Position numbers and translations under genes: made by a program. Positions 9,717 through 22,864 of a stretch of 64,000 bases of DNA are shown one piece after another. Where the stretch lies: the NCBI RefSeq assembly GCF_000423185.1, contig NZ_KE383985.1, forward strand, positions 86,632-150,631. The letters run 5' to 3'. A model generated the notes under the pieces. It worked only from the letters and a program-made list of their open reading frames with translations. It was not told the DNA's origin and did not search any database. Each line of letters opens with the position of its first letter. Within the stretch, counting starts at the first letter, position 1. The stretch is from Inquilinus limosus DSM 16000. Lineage in GTDB: Bacteria; Pseudomonadota; Alphaproteobacteria; DSM-16000; Inquilinaceae.

Positions 9717-10109
9717 TCAGTTCAACCGGATCGTACGATGCGGGCTGTCCAGCGAGAAGGCGGGGATCGCCACGTCGAATCGCTCGCCCGACGGGGTCTC
9801 CATCTGGTAGCTGCCGACCATGATGCCGGACGGCGTCGCGATCGGCGCGCCGCTGGTGTACTGGAAGGCCTTGCCCGGCTCGATCACCGGCTCGACCCCG
9901 ACGACGCCCGGGCCGCGCACCTCCCGCACCAGACCGTGTTCGTCGGTGATCCGCCAGTAGCGGCTGCGCAGCTGCACCGTTTCCGGCCCGTGATTGACGA
10001 TGCGGACGTGGTAGGCCCAGACGTAGTGGTTCTCGTCGGGCGAGGACTGGTCCTCGAGATAGACCGGCTCGACCGACACCTCGATCGCCCGGGTTTCCGC
10101 AGTGTACAT
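9717..10109 (-). CDS. apaG: ApaG domain protein
   Basis: 130-residue single-domain ApaG protein, a small beta-sandwich with the family landmarks [31 protein letters not shown], and the C-terminal GSYQME and IPAFSLD segments. In enterobacteria apaG is linked to Co2+/Mg2+ effects, but the molecular role is unsettled. The ATG at 10109 ([11 protein letters not shown]) is preferred to the longer frame from 10148, because family homology begins here. It precedes folE on the same strand and follows the OmpA-type lipoprotein gene by 50 bp, so the three may be co-transcribed. Confidence 0.93.
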   Translation of the reverse strand: MYTAETRAIEVSVEPVYLEDQSSPDENHYVWAYHVRIVNHGPETVQLRSRYWRITDEHGLVREVRGPGVVGVEPVIEPGKAFQYTSGAPIATPSGIMVGSYQMETPSGERFDVAIPAFSLDSPHRTIRLN

Positions 10110-10159
10110 CACCGTCGATCCGCTGGCGGGGCGCGTCCGCGCCGACAATCCCGACCAGA

Positions 10160-10669
10160 CTATATGGGACGCCGGGGTGTCGCGTCCAATTGCGACACAG
10201 CCGGGGAGGACTCAAATCCGATCTCGACCCGGTCGTTGGCCGGCTCCGCCTGTCCCGGCGGGGCGGGCAGCAGCGGATCGGCCGCGCCGGCGGCGGCGAC
10301 GGTGATCCGATCCTTCGCGATCCCGGCCGCCTCCAGCCGGGCCACCACCAGCCGGGCCCGCCGCAGCGCCAGGCGCCGGGCCGCCGCCGGGTCGCCGCCG
10401 GCATCGGCATGGCCGGTCACGATCAGGCGCGGCGGCGGCCCCTTGGCACGGCGCCGCGCATCCTCCACCACCGCGGCGGCGATAGCGGCGGTACCGTCCG
10501 GGGCCAGCCCGGCCTTGCCAGGCAGGAAGAAGACATAGCCGATGTCGGCCGAGAGCGCCCGGTCCACCGGCACCGAATCGGGCAGCACGACCCGATCCTC
10601 GCGCGACGGCACGCACCCAGCCGCCAGACCCGCCAGGGCCACGCATGCCAGCACTGCCACGATCCGCAT
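10160..10669 (-). CDS. OmpA-family lipoprotein
   Basis: 169-residue predicted lipoprotein with an OmpA-like peptidoglycan-binding domain. The N-terminus [19 protein letters not shown] is a lipoprotein signal with the lipidated cysteine at residue 19. Residues about 45-155 match OmpA/Pal-like folds: a [12 protein letters not shown] strand, [12 protein letters not shown] (the helix-capping loop), [15 protein letters not shown], and NDRVEI near the end. It would be anchored in the outer membrane and touch the cell wall. The ATG at 10669 is chosen over an upstream one because it begins the signal. No enzyme function is expected. Confidence 0.85.
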   Translation of the reverse strand: MRIVAVLACVALAGLAAGCVPSREDRVVLPDSVPVDRALSADIGYVFFLPGKAGLAPDGTAAIAAAVVEDARRRAKGPPPRLIVTGHADAGGDPAAARRLALRRARLVVARLEAAGIAKDRITVAAAGAADPLLPAPPGQAEPANDRVEIGFESSPAVSQLDATPRRPI

Positions 10670-10823
10670 CGTCGTCCTTGGTCCCCGTCTGCGTCCCGCA
10701 TGCAGCATAGGGCCGCGCGATGGCGACGGCGAGGCGGCATTCCCGCTTCGCTTCGATCGGCGGGTGGCCGGACCGGGATGAGGTGGCTACCATGCCGGCC
10801 GTCGAAGCAGCGGCTGGAGGATC

Positions 10824-12203
10824 ATGCGCATCGCCATCATCGGGGCCGGGTTCACCGGCTGCCTGCTCGCGGTCCAGCTCCTGCGCCGCTCGGCCGGGGC
10901 CGCGAAGGTCGTGCTGATCGAGCGCGGCGGCCCGCCGGGCCGCGGCATGGCCTATGGCACGCCGCATCCGGCGCATCTGCTGAACGTCCGCACCGCGAAC
11001 ATGAGCGCCTTGCCGGACGAGCCGGACGATTTCCAGCGCTGGGCCCGGGCTCATGGCGCCGGCGACGAGCCCTATCTGCCGCGCCGCTTCTACGGCGACT
11101 ATGTCGGCGAGACCCTGGCGGCCGCCGGGCGCGATTTCCCCGGCGGCCTGACCGTGCTGGCGGACGGCGCGGTGGGGCTGGACCGCGATTCGGCCGGGGT
11201 GACGGTCCGCCTCGCCTCCGGCCGGACCGAGAGCGCCGATATCGCGGCGCTGTGCATCGGCAACGCGCCGCCTTCAGCCCCGATCCCGCTGCCTGCGGCG
11301 CCGGGGCGGATCCTGGTCGGGCCGGAGGATGCCGGCCTGGCCGAGATCCCGCCGGACGAGACCGTGCTGATCATCGGCACCGGGCTGACCATGATCGACA
11401 TCGCCGCCGGGCTCGGGGCGCAGGACCATCGCGGCCGCGTCCTGGCGCTGTCGCGGCGTGGCCTGCTGCCTCGACCGCATCGCGACGTCGCCAGCAAGCC
11501 GGCGGCACTGGATGCGGCGGAGTTCGTCGGCCGGCCGGCTCTGGCCGTGCTGCGCCGGCTTCGTGCCCTGTGCCGCGAGGCCGAGGCGGCGGGCGGCGAC
11601 TGGCGCGCCGTGATCGACGGGCTGCGGCCCTTCACCCAGGCGCTGTGGCGCGGCTGGGACGAGGCGGAGGCGGGGCGCTTCCTGCGCCATCTGCGGCCCT
11701 GGTGGGACGTGCACCGGCACCGGGTGGCGCCGGCCATCGCCGACCGGGTCGGGGCGATGATCGCCTCGGGCCAGCTGCAGGTCGTCGCCGGGCGGCTGCG
11801 ATCCGTCTCGGCGGCGGAGGACGGGCTGACGGTGACGCTGCGCCGCCGCGGCGCCGCGGCGGAGGAGAGCCGGTCGGTCGGCCGCCTGGTCCTGGCCAGC
11901 GGGCCGGAGACCGATCCGGCGCGCACCGACGACCCGCTGCTGCGGTCGCTTCTGGCCGGCGGCGCGGCACGGCCGGACCGGCTGCGCCTCGGCCTCGACG
12001 TCGACGCCGAGGGGCGGCTGATCGGCCATGACGGCCAGCCCTCGCCCCGGCTGTTCGCCCTCGGGCCGCCGACCCGCGGCGCCTTCTGGGAGATCACGGC
12101 GGTGCCCGACATCCGCAGGCAATGCGCCGAGGCGGCGACGGCGATGCTGAACGGCGACGCCGTCCCGCCTCCCGCCAAGCGGGGCTTTGACCCGGGGATC
12201 TGA
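10824..12203 (+). CDS. FAD/NAD(P)-binding protein, YdhS-like (COG4529)
   Basis: 459-residue flavoprotein. The start MRIAIIGAGFTGCLLAVQLL is a dinucleotide-binding fold (GAGFTG at 7-12). GRGMAYGTPHPAHLLNVR (about 34-51) is the hallmark of the YdhS/COG4529 family. A second nucleotide motif, LIIGTGLTMIDIAAGLGAQ, sits near residues 180-198, and an ALGPPTRGAFWEITAVPDI tail contacts FAD in relatives. The substrate is not known for this family. It is a single gene, separated from its divergent neighbour by 154 bp and convergent with glpV across a repeat. Confidence 0.85.
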   Translation: MRIAIIGAGFTGCLLAVQLLRRSAGAAKVVLIERGGPPGRGMAYGTPHPAHLLNVRTANMSALPDEPDDFQRWARAHGAGDEPYLPRRFYGDYVGETLAAAGRDFPGGLTVLADGAVGLDRDSAGVTVRLASGRTESADIAALCIGNAPPSAPIPLPAAPGRILVGPEDAGLAEIPPDETVLIIGTGLTMIDIAAGLGAQDHRGRVLALSRRGLLPRPHRDVASKPAALDAAEFVGRPALAVLRRLRALCREAEAAGGDWRAVIDGLRPFTQALWRGWDEAEAGRFLRHLRPWWDVHRHRVAPAIADRVGAMIASGQLQVVAGRLRSVSAAEDGLTVTLRRRGAAAEESRSVGRLVLASGPETDPARTDDPLLRSLLAGGAARPDRLRLGLDVDAEGRLIGHDGQPSPRLFALGPPTRGAFWEITAVPDIRRQCAEAATAMLNGDAVPPPAKRGFDPGI

Positions 12204-12228
12204 GGATGGGCGGAGCTTCCACCCCAAC

Positions 12229-12306
12229 TGTCATGCCCGGGCTTGACCCGGGCATCCAGAAGGTCTCGACGCTCTCTGGATTGCCGGGTCGAGCCCGGCA
12301 ATGACA
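12229..12306. repeat. Intergenic double-hairpin repeat, family A copy 2
   Basis: 78-bp copy of the family A element, in the opposite orientation to the 7411 copy: it opens with TGTCATGCCCGGG and ends with CCCGGCAATGACA. It fills most of the gap between the converging YdhS-like gene and glpV, whose stop is 11 bp away. Confidence 0.9.
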
Positions 12307-12316
12307 GTGGTGGGGT

Positions 12317-14104
<1,788 letters not shown>

Positions 14105-14184
14105 GATCTCTCCCCGTCTATACAGATGTTGAAACCAGCACTCCCTGCCCCGGACGCCGGGGCCCGGCCCGGACGGGCGTCAGC

Positions 14185-14463
14185 TCATCCGAACCGCATC
14201 ACCGCGATCATCCAAGCCACGGCGATCGCGAAGCCGTACCAGAGGCTGCCCGAGGCCAGCCCGATCCAGGCGAGATGGATGTAGGCGGCGCCGAGCAGGC
14301 CGATGAACAGCCGGTCGCCGGGGGTGGTGACCAGCGGCAGCAGGCCCCGCCGCGGCACCGAGGGCGCCACCAGCTGCCAGACCGTCATCGCCACCAGCAG
14401 CGCCGCGATGCCGGCGAAGAACCAGGCGGTGGGCGGCGTCCAGGCCATCCAGTCCAAATTCAT
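14185..14463 (-). CDS. glpU: DUF2160 small membrane protein GlpU
   Basis: 92-residue membrane protein with three hydrophobic segments: WFFAGIAALLVAMTVWQLV, LFIGLLGAAYIHLAWIGLA and SLWYGFAIAVAWMIAVMRF. The start MNLDWMAWTPPTAWFF is typical of DUF2160. This small gene is a constant part of Rhizobium-type glycerol ABC operons, between the permeases and the binding protein. Its role is not established; it may be an accessory membrane subunit. It starts 13 bp after the glpQ stop. Confidence 0.9.
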   Translation of the reverse strand: MNLDWMAWTPPTAWFFAGIAALLVAMTVWQLVAPSVPRRGLLPLVTTPGDRLFIGLLGAAYIHLAWIGLASGSLWYGFAIAVAWMIAVMRFG

Positions 14464-14476
14464 GGCGCGTCCTCCC

Positions 14477-15276
14477 TCACACCCGGCCCAGGGCGAAGCC
14501 CTTGGCGATGTAGTTGCGGACGAACCAGATCACGATCGCGCCGGGCACGATGGTCAGCACGCCGGCGGCGGCCAGCAGCGACCAGTCCATGCCGGCGGCG
14601 CTGACCGTGCGGGTCATGGTGGCGGCGATCGGCTTGGCCTCGACCGAGGTCAGGGTGCGGGCCAGCAGCAGCTCGACCCAGGAGAACATGAAGCAGAAGA
14701 AGGCGGTGACGCCGATGCCGCCGCGGATCAGCGGCACGAAGATGGTCAGGAAGAAGCGCGGGAAGGAGTAGCCGTCGATATAGGCGGTCTCGTCGATCTC
14801 CTTCGGCACGCCGGACATGAAGCCTTCCAGGATCCAGACCGCCAGCGGCACGTTGAACAGGCAGTGCGCCAGCGCCACGGCATAGGGCGTGTCGATCAGC
14901 CCGAAGGCGGAATAGAGCTGGAAGAAGGGCAGCAGGAACACCGCCGGCGGCGACATCCGGTTCGACAGCAGCCAGAAGAACATGTGCCGGTCGCCGATGA
15001 AGCGGTAGCGGCTGAAGGCGTAGGCCGCCGGCAGCGCCACCAGCACCGAGATCACCATGTTCATCAGCACATAGGTGATCGAATGGATGTAGCCGGAATA
15101 CCAGGACGCGTCGGTGAAGATGGTGACGTAGTTGTCGAAGGTCAGGGTCTGCGGGAACAGCGTGAACCCGGACAGGATCTCGCGGTTCTCCTTCAGCGAC
15201 ATGGTCACCAGCCAATAGATCGGCAGGGCCAGGAAGACCATGTACACGACCAGGATGACGGCGCGGGTGCGGCGGT

Positions 15277-15280
<4 letters not shown>
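14477..15280 (-). CDS. glpQ: Glycerol ABC transporter permease GlpQ
   Basis: 267-residue inner-membrane permease of the MalG/UgpE type with about six membrane helices, starting MNRRTRAVILVVYMVFLALPIYW. The coupling loop that docks on the ATPase is visible as EIDETAYIDGYSFPRFFLTIFVPLI (EAA loop, about residues 163-187). The ATG at 15280 is set by the overlap with the glpP stop (ATGA), and the longer open frame upstream is not coding. It pairs with GlpP to form the glycerol channel. Confidence 0.92.
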
Positions 15281-16149
<869 letters not shown>

Positions 16150-16151
16150 GA

Positions 16152-17225
<1,074 letters not shown>

Positions 17226-17229
17226 GCTG

Positions 17230-18312
17230 TCACCTGGTCCGGGCCGGGGCGGCGGCGAGCCGCCCGGCCGGGTCGAAGACGTAGATCCGGGCGGGGTCGA
17301 TCGCGACCGTCAGCGGCTCGCCCAGCGGGTGCTTGTGCACGCCGGGCTGCTGCGCCACCCAGGGCCGGTCGCCGAGATGGAAATGGACGTAGGTCTCGGA
17401 GCCGCTGATCTCCGCGAGCTCGACCCGCGTCGTCACCGAGGCTTCGCCCGCGCCGGCGGCACCGAGGCGGAGATGGCCCGGCCGCACCCCGACGGTGCAG
17501 GGCCCGGCCGCCAGCCCGGCCAGGTGCCCGGCCAGAGGCACGGCGACGCCGTCGACGAGGCGCAGGGCGCCGTCCGCCACCTCGGCGGGGCCGAGATTCA
17601 TCGGCGGATCGCTGAACACCTCGGCCACCCTGGTCGAGGCCGGGTTCTGGAACACCTCGACCGTCGGCCCCTGCTGCAGCAGCCGGCCTTCGTCCAGCAC
17701 CACGGTGCGGCCGCCCAGGATCAGCGCCTCGGCCGGCTCGGTGGTGGCGTAGACCACGATCGCCTTGCCGCGGCGGAAGATCTCCGACAGCTCGGCCCGC
17801 AGCTCCTCGCGCAGCTTGTAGTCGAGATTGACCAGCGGCTCGTCCAGCAGCAGCAGGCCGGCGTCCTTGACCAGCGCCCGGGCGATCGCGGTGCGCTGCT
17901 GCTGGCCGCCCGACAGCTCGCCCGGCAGCCGCTCCAGGAACCGGTCGATCCGCAGCATCGAAGCGGTCTCGCGCACCCGGCGGTCGATCTCGGCCCGGCC
18001 GAGGCCCTTGAGCCGCAGCGGCGAGGCGATGTTGTCGTAGACCGTCTTCGACGGGTAGTTGATGAACTGCTGGTAGACCATGGCGACGTCGCGGTTGCGC
18101 ACCGAGACGCCGGTGACGTCGCGGCCATCGGCCAGGACCCGGCCACGGCTCGGACGCTCCAGCCCCGCCATCAGCCGCATCAGCGTGGTCTTGCCGGCCT
18201 GGGTGCGGCCCAGCAGCACGGTCAGCGTGCCGGGCTCGAGCGCGAGGTCGAGCGGATGGATGTGGGTCTCCGCCCCGACCTCCCGGATCACGCCTTCGAG
18301 CACCAGCGTCAC
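17230..18312 (-). CDS. glpS: Glycerol ABC transporter ATPase GlpS
   Basis: 360-residue ATPase. The P-loop reads GRTQAGKTT (35-43), the Q-loop is VYQQFINYPS (79-88), the signature is LSGGQQQR (133-140) and Walker B is LLLLDEPLVNLD (D157-E158). A C-terminal MOB/TOBE domain follows. The GTG at 18312 is chosen because it overlaps the glpD stop (GTGA). The frame stays open well upstream, but that part is inside glpD. The P-loop departs from the usual GxSGSGKST form but keeps the GK(T) core, as is usual for GlpS-type subunits. Confidence 0.92.
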   Translation of the reverse strand: MTLVLEGVIREVGAETHIHPLDLALEPGTLTVLLGRTQAGKTTLMRLMAGLERPSRGRVLADGRDVTGVSVRNRDVAMVYQQFINYPSKTVYDNIASPLRLKGLGRAEIDRRVRETASMLRIDRFLERLPGELSGGQQQRTAIARALVKDAGLLLLDEPLVNLDYKLREELRAELSEIFRRGKAIVVYATTEPAEALILGGRTVVLDEGRLLQQGPTVEVFQNPASTRVAEVFSDPPMNLGPAEVADGALRLVDGVAVPLAGHLAGLAAGPCTVGVRPGHLRLGAAGAGEASVTTRVELAEISGSETYVHFHLGDRPWVAQQPGVHKHPLGEPLTVAIDPARIYVFDPAGRLAAAPARTR

Positions 18313-19832
18313 GACACGATCCTTTCCGCGGGCAGGGAGTTGCGGGCCCGGAGCCAGTCGGTGATCGCGCCGTGCGATTCGGCCGAGATATGGAGCCCCA
18401 GCTTGGACCGGCGCCACAGCACGTCCTCGGCCGTCCGCGCCCATTCCTGGTCGACCAGGTAATCGAGCTCGGCCTCGGTCAGCCCGGCGCCGAAATCGCG
18501 GCCCAGATCCTCCAGGCTCTGCGCCGACCCCAGCAGCCGGTCGACCCGGGTGCCGTAGGCGCGGGCCAGCCGGCGGGCCAGCGGCCCCGGCAGCCAGGGC
18601 CGGGCCGCGCGCAGCTTCGCCAGGAAGCCCTCGAAATCGGCGCCCGGGATGTCGCCGCCGGGCAGCGGCGCCCCGGCGGTCCACGGGGCGCCCTTGATCC
18701 CCATCACCGGCGCCAGCTTCTCCAGCGCGTGCTCGGACAGGCGGCGGAAGGTGGTGATCTTGCCGCCGAACACCGACAGGGCCGGCGCTTGGCCCTGCGG
18801 CGCGTCCAGCTCCAGCACGTAGTCGCGCGTCGCCTGGGTCGCGCTGGACGAGCCGTCGTCATAGAGCGGCCGGACGCCGGCATAGCTCCAGACCACGTCG
18901 TCCGGCGTCGGGCCGTCGGCGAAGCAGCGGCCGACCGCCTCGCACAGATAGGCCGTCTCCTCCGGCGTGATCGAGACGCCGGCCGGGTCGCCCTGGTAGT
19001 CGAGGTCGGTGGTGCCGATCAGCGAGAACTTCCCTTCATAGGGGATGACGAAGACGATGCGCCGGTCGCTGTTCTGCAGGATGAAGGCCTCGGGCCCGTC
19101 ATAGAGCCGCGGCACCACGATATGGCTGCCCTTGACCAGGCGCACCCGGCTGGCGCCCGGCAGGCCGACCGTGTCGTTCAGCACATGCTTGACCCAGGGG
19201 CCGCCGGCATTGACCAAGCCGCGCGCCGAGACCCGCCGCTCGCGGCCGTCGACGCCGCGCAGGGTGGCGGTCCAGCGGCCGCTGTCGCGCTTCGCCTCGA
19301 CGCATTCGGTGCGGGTCAGGATCTCGGCGCCGCGTTCCTTCGCGTCCAGCGCCGCCAGCGTCACCATGCGGGCGTCGTCGACCCAGCAGTCGGAATATTC
19401 GAAACCGCGCGTCAGATGCGGCTGCAGCACCCGGCCGATGGCGCCGCCGCGCAGCGTCAGCCCATGGCTGGCCGGCAGCAGCTTGCGGCCGCCGAGATGA
19501 TCGTAGAGGAACAGGCCGAGCCGCACCATCCAGGCCGGCCGCATCGACCGGTCGTGCGGCAGCACGAATCGCAACGGCCAGATGATGTGCGGCGCCGCGC
19601 GCAGCAGCACCTCGCGCTCCATCAGCGCCTCGCGGACCAGGCGGAACTCGTAATATTCGAGATAGCGCAGCCCGCCATGGATCAGCTTGGTCGAGGCCGA
19701 GGAGGTGGCGCCGGCCAGGTCGCCCTTCTCGCAGAGCAGGACCGACAGGCCGCGCCCCGCCGCGTCGCGCGCGATGCCGACGCCGTTGACGCCGCCGCCG
19801 ATGACCAGGAGGTCGTACAGCACCTCAGCCAC
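18309..19832 (-). CDS. glpD: Aerobic glycerol-3-phosphate dehydrogenase GlpD
   Basis: 507-residue FAD enzyme at the inner face of the cytoplasmic membrane. It oxidises sn-glycerol-3-phosphate to dihydroxyacetone phosphate and passes electrons to quinone. The FAD fold is at the N-terminus (LLVIGGGVNGVGIARDAAGRG), followed by SSASTKLIHGGLRYLEYYE, typical of GlpD; the C-terminal cap domain ends near SAESHGAITDW. GTG start at 19832 with AGGA about 7 bases upstream. It is the first gene of the glycerol operon, so oxidation and uptake are produced together. No glycerol kinase gene is in the window. Candidate GlpR operators lie upstream. Confidence 0.95.
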   Translation of the reverse strand: MAEVLYDLLVIGGGVNGVGIARDAAGRGLSVLLCEKGDLAGATSSASTKLIHGGLRYLEYYEFRLVREALMEREVLLRAAPHIIWPLRFVLPHDRSMRPAWMVRLGLFLYDHLGGRKLLPASHGLTLRGGAIGRVLQPHLTRGFEYSDCWVDDARMVTLAALDAKERGAEILTRTECVEAKRDSGRWTATLRGVDGRERRVSARGLVNAGGPWVKHVLNDTVGLPGASRVRLVKGSHIVVPRLYDGPEAFILQNSDRRIVFVIPYEGKFSLIGTTDLDYQGDPAGVSITPEETAYLCEAVGRCFADGPTPDDVVWSYAGVRPLYDDGSSSATQATRDYVLELDAPQGQAPALSVFGGKITTFRRLSEHALEKLAPVMGIKGAPWTAGAPLPGGDIPGADFEGFLAKLRAARPWLPGPLARRLARAYGTRVDRLLGSAQSLEDLGRDFGAGLTEAELDYLVDQEWARTAEDVLWRRSKLGLHISAESHGAITDWLRARNSLPAERIVS

Positions 19833-19866
19833 GTTTCCTGCCTCTGTTTGCGGCCGCGCCGCTTTC

Positions 19867-19886
19867 GATCTTCGTAAACGAAAATC
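19867..19886 (-). promoter_or_regulatory. Candidate GlpR (DeoR-family) operator upstream of glpD
   Basis: The 20 bases GATCTTCGTAAACGAAAATC contain the perfect palindrome TTCGT-AA-ACGAA. From the Escherichia coli GlpR operator consensus as I recall it (WATKYTCGWWAWCGAWMATW), 17 of 20 positions agree. It lies 34-54 bp upstream of the glpD start, a good place for repression. That a GlpR repressor binds here is an inference; no glpR gene is in the window. Confidence 0.6.
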
Positions 19887-19900
19887 TGCCTGCGCCGCCG

Positions 19901-19917
19901 TTCCGATGCAATCGGAA
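19901..19917. promoter_or_regulatory. Inverted repeat TTCCGAT-N3-ATCGGAA in the glpD/sbp gap
   Basis: Perfect 7-bp arms around GCA, about 70 bp upstream of glpD. It could be a second regulator site or an alternate GlpR half-site arrangement. No regulator can be named from sequence. Confidence 0.45.
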
Positions 19918-19955
19918 TTCGCGGCAAATGCGCAGGATCCGCCAAGACATCCCGG

Positions 19956-19969
19956 TTCGCATGTGCGAA
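19956..19969. promoter_or_regulatory. Palindrome TTCGCA-TG-TGCGAA in the glpD/sbp gap
   Basis: Perfect 6-bp arms around TG, about 125 bp upstream of glpD. It shares the TTCG...CGAA ends of the candidate GlpR operator at 19867, so it may be an auxiliary operator for looping repression. This is inferred only. Confidence 0.45.
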
Positions 19970-20005
19970 AGCGAAGGCACACGATCACGATAATATCAAG
20001 TCTCG

Positions 20006-20046
20006 ATGTGAAATTGTGAGCCGATGGATGAGATTTTATGTGAAAT
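20006..20046. promoter_or_regulatory. Two ATGTGAAAT direct repeats three helical turns apart
   Basis: ATGTGAAAT occurs at 20006-20014 and 20038-20046, exactly 32 bp apart, in an unusually AT-rich stretch (19980-20050) of an otherwise GC-rich region, 87-127 bp upstream of sbp. The spacing puts both on one face of the helix, as for an activator. The rest of the 300-bp gap (19833-20132) holds the three palindromes listed separately and the GGAGGT ribosome site of sbp; no gene is seen in it. Confidence 0.4.
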
Positions 20047-20132
20047 AGAGATTGCCTTCGCCGCCGTTCCTCGCCTAACTGTCCCCGACGCCGCCATACA
20101 CATCAACCAAGGGACCATCGGAGGTCGAAGTC

Positions 20133-21137
20133 ATGCGGACCATGACCACTCGGCTGCTGGCCGCGGCGGCCGTCGCGCTGGCTGCGGCCACTGCGCAGGC
20201 AGCCGAGATCAAGCTGCTCAACGTCTCCTACGATCCGACGCGCGAGCTGTACAAGCAGGTCAACGCCGCCTTCGCCGAGCAGTGGAAGGCCAAGACCGGC
20301 GACACCGTCACCATCGAGGCCTCGCATGGCGGCTCCGGCGCCCAGGCCCGGTCGGTGATCGACGGGCTGCAGGCCGACGTCGTCACCCTGGCCCTGGCCT
20401 ACGACATCGACGCGATCGCGGCGAGGGGGCTGATCGACAAGGATTGGGTGAAGCGGCTGCCGGACAACAGCGCGCCCTACACCTCGACCATCGTGTTCCT
20501 GGTGCGCAAGGGCAATCCGCTGGAGATCAAGGACTGGCCCGACCTGGCCAAGGAAGGCGTCCAGGTGATCACCCCGAACCCGAAGACCTCGGGCGGGGCG
20601 CGCTGGAACTACCTCGCCGCCTGGGGCTATGCCCTGAAGCAGCCCGGCGGCAACGACCAGACGGCCAAGGATTTCGTGCAGAAGATCTATGCCAATGTCC
20701 CGGTGCTGGACACCGGGGCCCGCGGCTCCACCACCACCTTCGTCCAGCGCGGCATCGGCGACGTGCTGATCGCCTGGGAGAACGAGGCCTTCCTGGCGGT
20801 GAAGGAGCTGGGCCCCGACGAGTTCGACATCGTCGTGCCGTCGGTCTCGATCCTGGCCGAGCCCTCGGTCGCGGTGGTCGACAAGGTGGCCGACGCGCAC
20901 GGCACCCGCGCCGTGGCCCAGGCCTATCTTGAGTTCCTGTACTCGCCCGAAGGGCAGGAGCTGGCGGCCAAGAACTTCTACCGCCCGCGCTCGCCCGAGG
21001 TGGCGGCGCGCTACAAGGACACCTTCCCGGCCGTGAATCTGTTTACCATCGACGATGTCTTCGGCGGCTGGCAGAAGGCCCAACAGGCGCATTTCTCGGA
21101 TGGCGGCACCTTCGATCAGATCTACCGAAAGGGCTAG
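20133..21137 (+). CDS. sbp: Sulfate/thiosulfate-binding periplasmic protein
   Basis: 334-residue solute-binding protein of the sulfate permease. A signal peptide runs to about residue 23 (cleavage at AQA-AE). The mature part has [38 protein letters not shown] and [18 protein letters not shown], all characteristic of Sbp/CysP and including sulfate-contacting residues. A GGAGGT ribosome site is about 8 bases upstream of the ATG. It is the first gene of sbp-cysT-cysW-cysA. It supplies sulfur for cysteine synthesis; thiosulfate may also be carried. Confidence 0.95.
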   Translation: MRTMTTRLLAAAAVALAAATAQAAEIKLLNVSYDPTRELYKQVNAAFAEQWKAKTGDTVTIEASHGGSGAQARSVIDGLQADVVTLALAYDIDAIAARGLIDKDWVKRLPDNSAPYTSTIVFLVRKGNPLEIKDWPDLAKEGVQVITPNPKTSGGARWNYLAAWGYALKQPGGNDQTAKDFVQKIYANVPVLDTGARGSTTTFVQRGIGDVLIAWENEAFLAVKELGPDEFDIVVPSVSILAEPSVAVVDKVADAHGTRAVAQAYLEFLYSPEGQELAAKNFYRPRSPEVAARYKDTFPAVNLFTIDDVFGGWQKAQQAHFSDGGTFDQIYRKG

Positions 21138-21987
21138 GGAAAGAGCCAGGGAGAGTCCGGCCCCGGCGGCGCGCCATGTCGGCGTGCTGCCGGGATTCGG
21201 GCTGACCCTCGGCTTTTCCCTGACCTATCTGGCGCTGCTGGTGCTGCTGCCGCTGGCGGCGCTGGTGATCCGGCCCTGGGAGCTCGGGGTCGACGGCGTC
21301 TGGCGGGTGGTGTCCTCGCCGCGCACCCTGGCGGCGCTCAAGGTCAGCTTCGGCCTGGCGCTGCTGGCCGCGGCGGTGAACGTCGTCTTCGGCACGCTGG
21401 TGGCCTGGGTGGTGACGCGCTACCGCTTCTGGGGCCGGCCGCTGATGAACGCGCTGATCGACCTGCCCTTCGCCCTGCCGACGGCGGTGGCGGGCATCGC
21501 GCTGGCGTCGCTGTACTCGCCCAAGGGCTGGCTCGGCGGGCCCTTGATGCAGCTGGGGATCAAGGCCGCTTTCGGCCCGCCCGGCATCTTCATCGCCCTC
21601 GTCTTCATCGGCCTGCCCTTCGTGGTGCGCACGGTGGAGCCGGTGCTGGAGGACCTGGACCGCGAGATCGAGGAGGCCGCCGCCACCCTCGGCGCCCGGC
21701 GCTGGCAGGTGGTGTGGCGGGTGGTGCTGCCGCTGCTGTCGCCGGCGATCCTGACCGGCTTCATCCTGGCCTTCGCCCGCGCGGTCGGCGAATACGGCTC
21801 GGTCATCTTCATCGCCGGCAACATCCCGGGCGTGTCGGAGATCGCGCCGCTGCTGATCGTGATCCGGCTGGAGGAATACGACTATGCCGGCGCCGCCACG
21901 ATCGGCGCGGTGATGCTGCTGGCCGCCTTCGTCATCATCCTGGTGATCAACCTGCTGCAGCGCTGGAGCCGCAAATGGGCGGACTGA
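21100..21987 (+). CDS. cysT: Sulfate ABC transporter permease CysT
   Basis: 295-residue permease with about six membrane helices, beginning after a basic leader with [21 protein letters not shown]. The sequence has [17 protein letters not shown] and the EAA loop [25 protein letters not shown]. The start is uncertain: the ATG at 21100 overlaps sbp by 38 bases, another in-frame ATG lies at 21055 inside sbp, and an in-frame GTG at 21184 lies outside sbp but would remove the leader. CysT and CysW form the sulfate channel. Confidence 0.9.
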   Translation: MAAPSIRSTERARERARESPAPAARHVGVLPGFGLTLGFSLTYLALLVLLPLAALVIRPWELGVDGVWRVVSSPRTLAALKVSFGLALLAAAVNVVFGTLVAWVVTRYRFWGRPLMNALIDLPFALPTAVAGIALASLYSPKGWLGGPLMQLGIKAAFGPPGIFIALVFIGLPFVVRTVEPVLEDLDREIEEAAATLGARRWQVVWRVVLPLLSPAILTGFILAFARAVGEYGSVIFIAGNIPGVSEIAPLLIVIRLEEYDYAGAATIGAVMLLAAFVIILVINLLQRWSRKWAD

Positions 21988-22864
21988 CCCGCACGCTGGC
22001 GGCCGCGCGCACCCGGCTGAAGCCCGCCGAGCGACCGTGGGAGGAGCCGTTCGGCATCCGCCTGGCCCTGATCGCGATCGCCGTGGTCTTCCTCGGCCTG
22101 TTCCTGGTGCTGCCGCTGGCCGTGGTGCTGACCGAGGCGCTGCGCCGCGGCATCGACGCCTATCTGGAGGGCATCGGCAGCGACGATTCGCTGGCGGCGA
22201 TCCGGCTGACCCTGACGGTCGCCGCCATCGCCGTGCCGCTGAACACGATCTTCGGCCTGGCCACGGCCTGGGCGATCGCCAAGTTCGAGTTCTGGGGCAA
22301 GAGCCTGCTGACCACGATCGTCGACCTGCCCTTCTCGGTCTCGCCGGTGATCTCGGGCCTGATCTATGTGCTGCTGTTCGGGGCCAACGGCTGGTTCGGC
22401 CCGTTCCTGGAGGCGCACGGCATCCGGGTGATCTTCACCGTCACCGGCCTCGTGATCGCCACCATCTTCGTCACCCTGCCCTTCGTGGCGCGCGAGTTGA
22501 TCCCGCTGATGCAGGACCAGGGCACGGATGAGGAGGAGGCGGCGGTGCTGCTGGGCGCCAGCGGCTGGCAGACCTTCTTCCGCGTCACCCTGCCCAACGT
22601 CAAATGGGCGCTGCTGTACGGCGTGCTGCTGTGCAACGCCAGGGCGATGGGCGAGTTCGGCGCCGTCTCGGTCGTCTCCGGCCATATCCGCGGCCAGACC
22701 AACACCATGCCGCTGCAGGTCGAGATCCTCTACAACGAGTACAATTTCGTCGGCGCCTTCGCCGTCGCCTCGCTGCTCGCCGGCCTCGCCCTGGTGACGC
22801 TGGTGCTGAAGACCCTGCTCGAATGGCGGTTCCGCTCGGACCGCCACGACTCCGCGGAGAGCTG

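Noticed and set aside
19956-20046. Possible lac-operator-like or CRP site (TGTGAAATTGTGAG)
   Set aside because: Contains two TGTGA direct repeats but not the inverted TGTGA-N6-TCACA of CRP; recorded only as a direct repeat.
20024-20932. Open frame through the glpD/sbp gap and sbp
   Set aside because: Wrong frame relative to sbp; its N-terminus lies in regulatory DNA and its body is Arg/Gly-rich noise.
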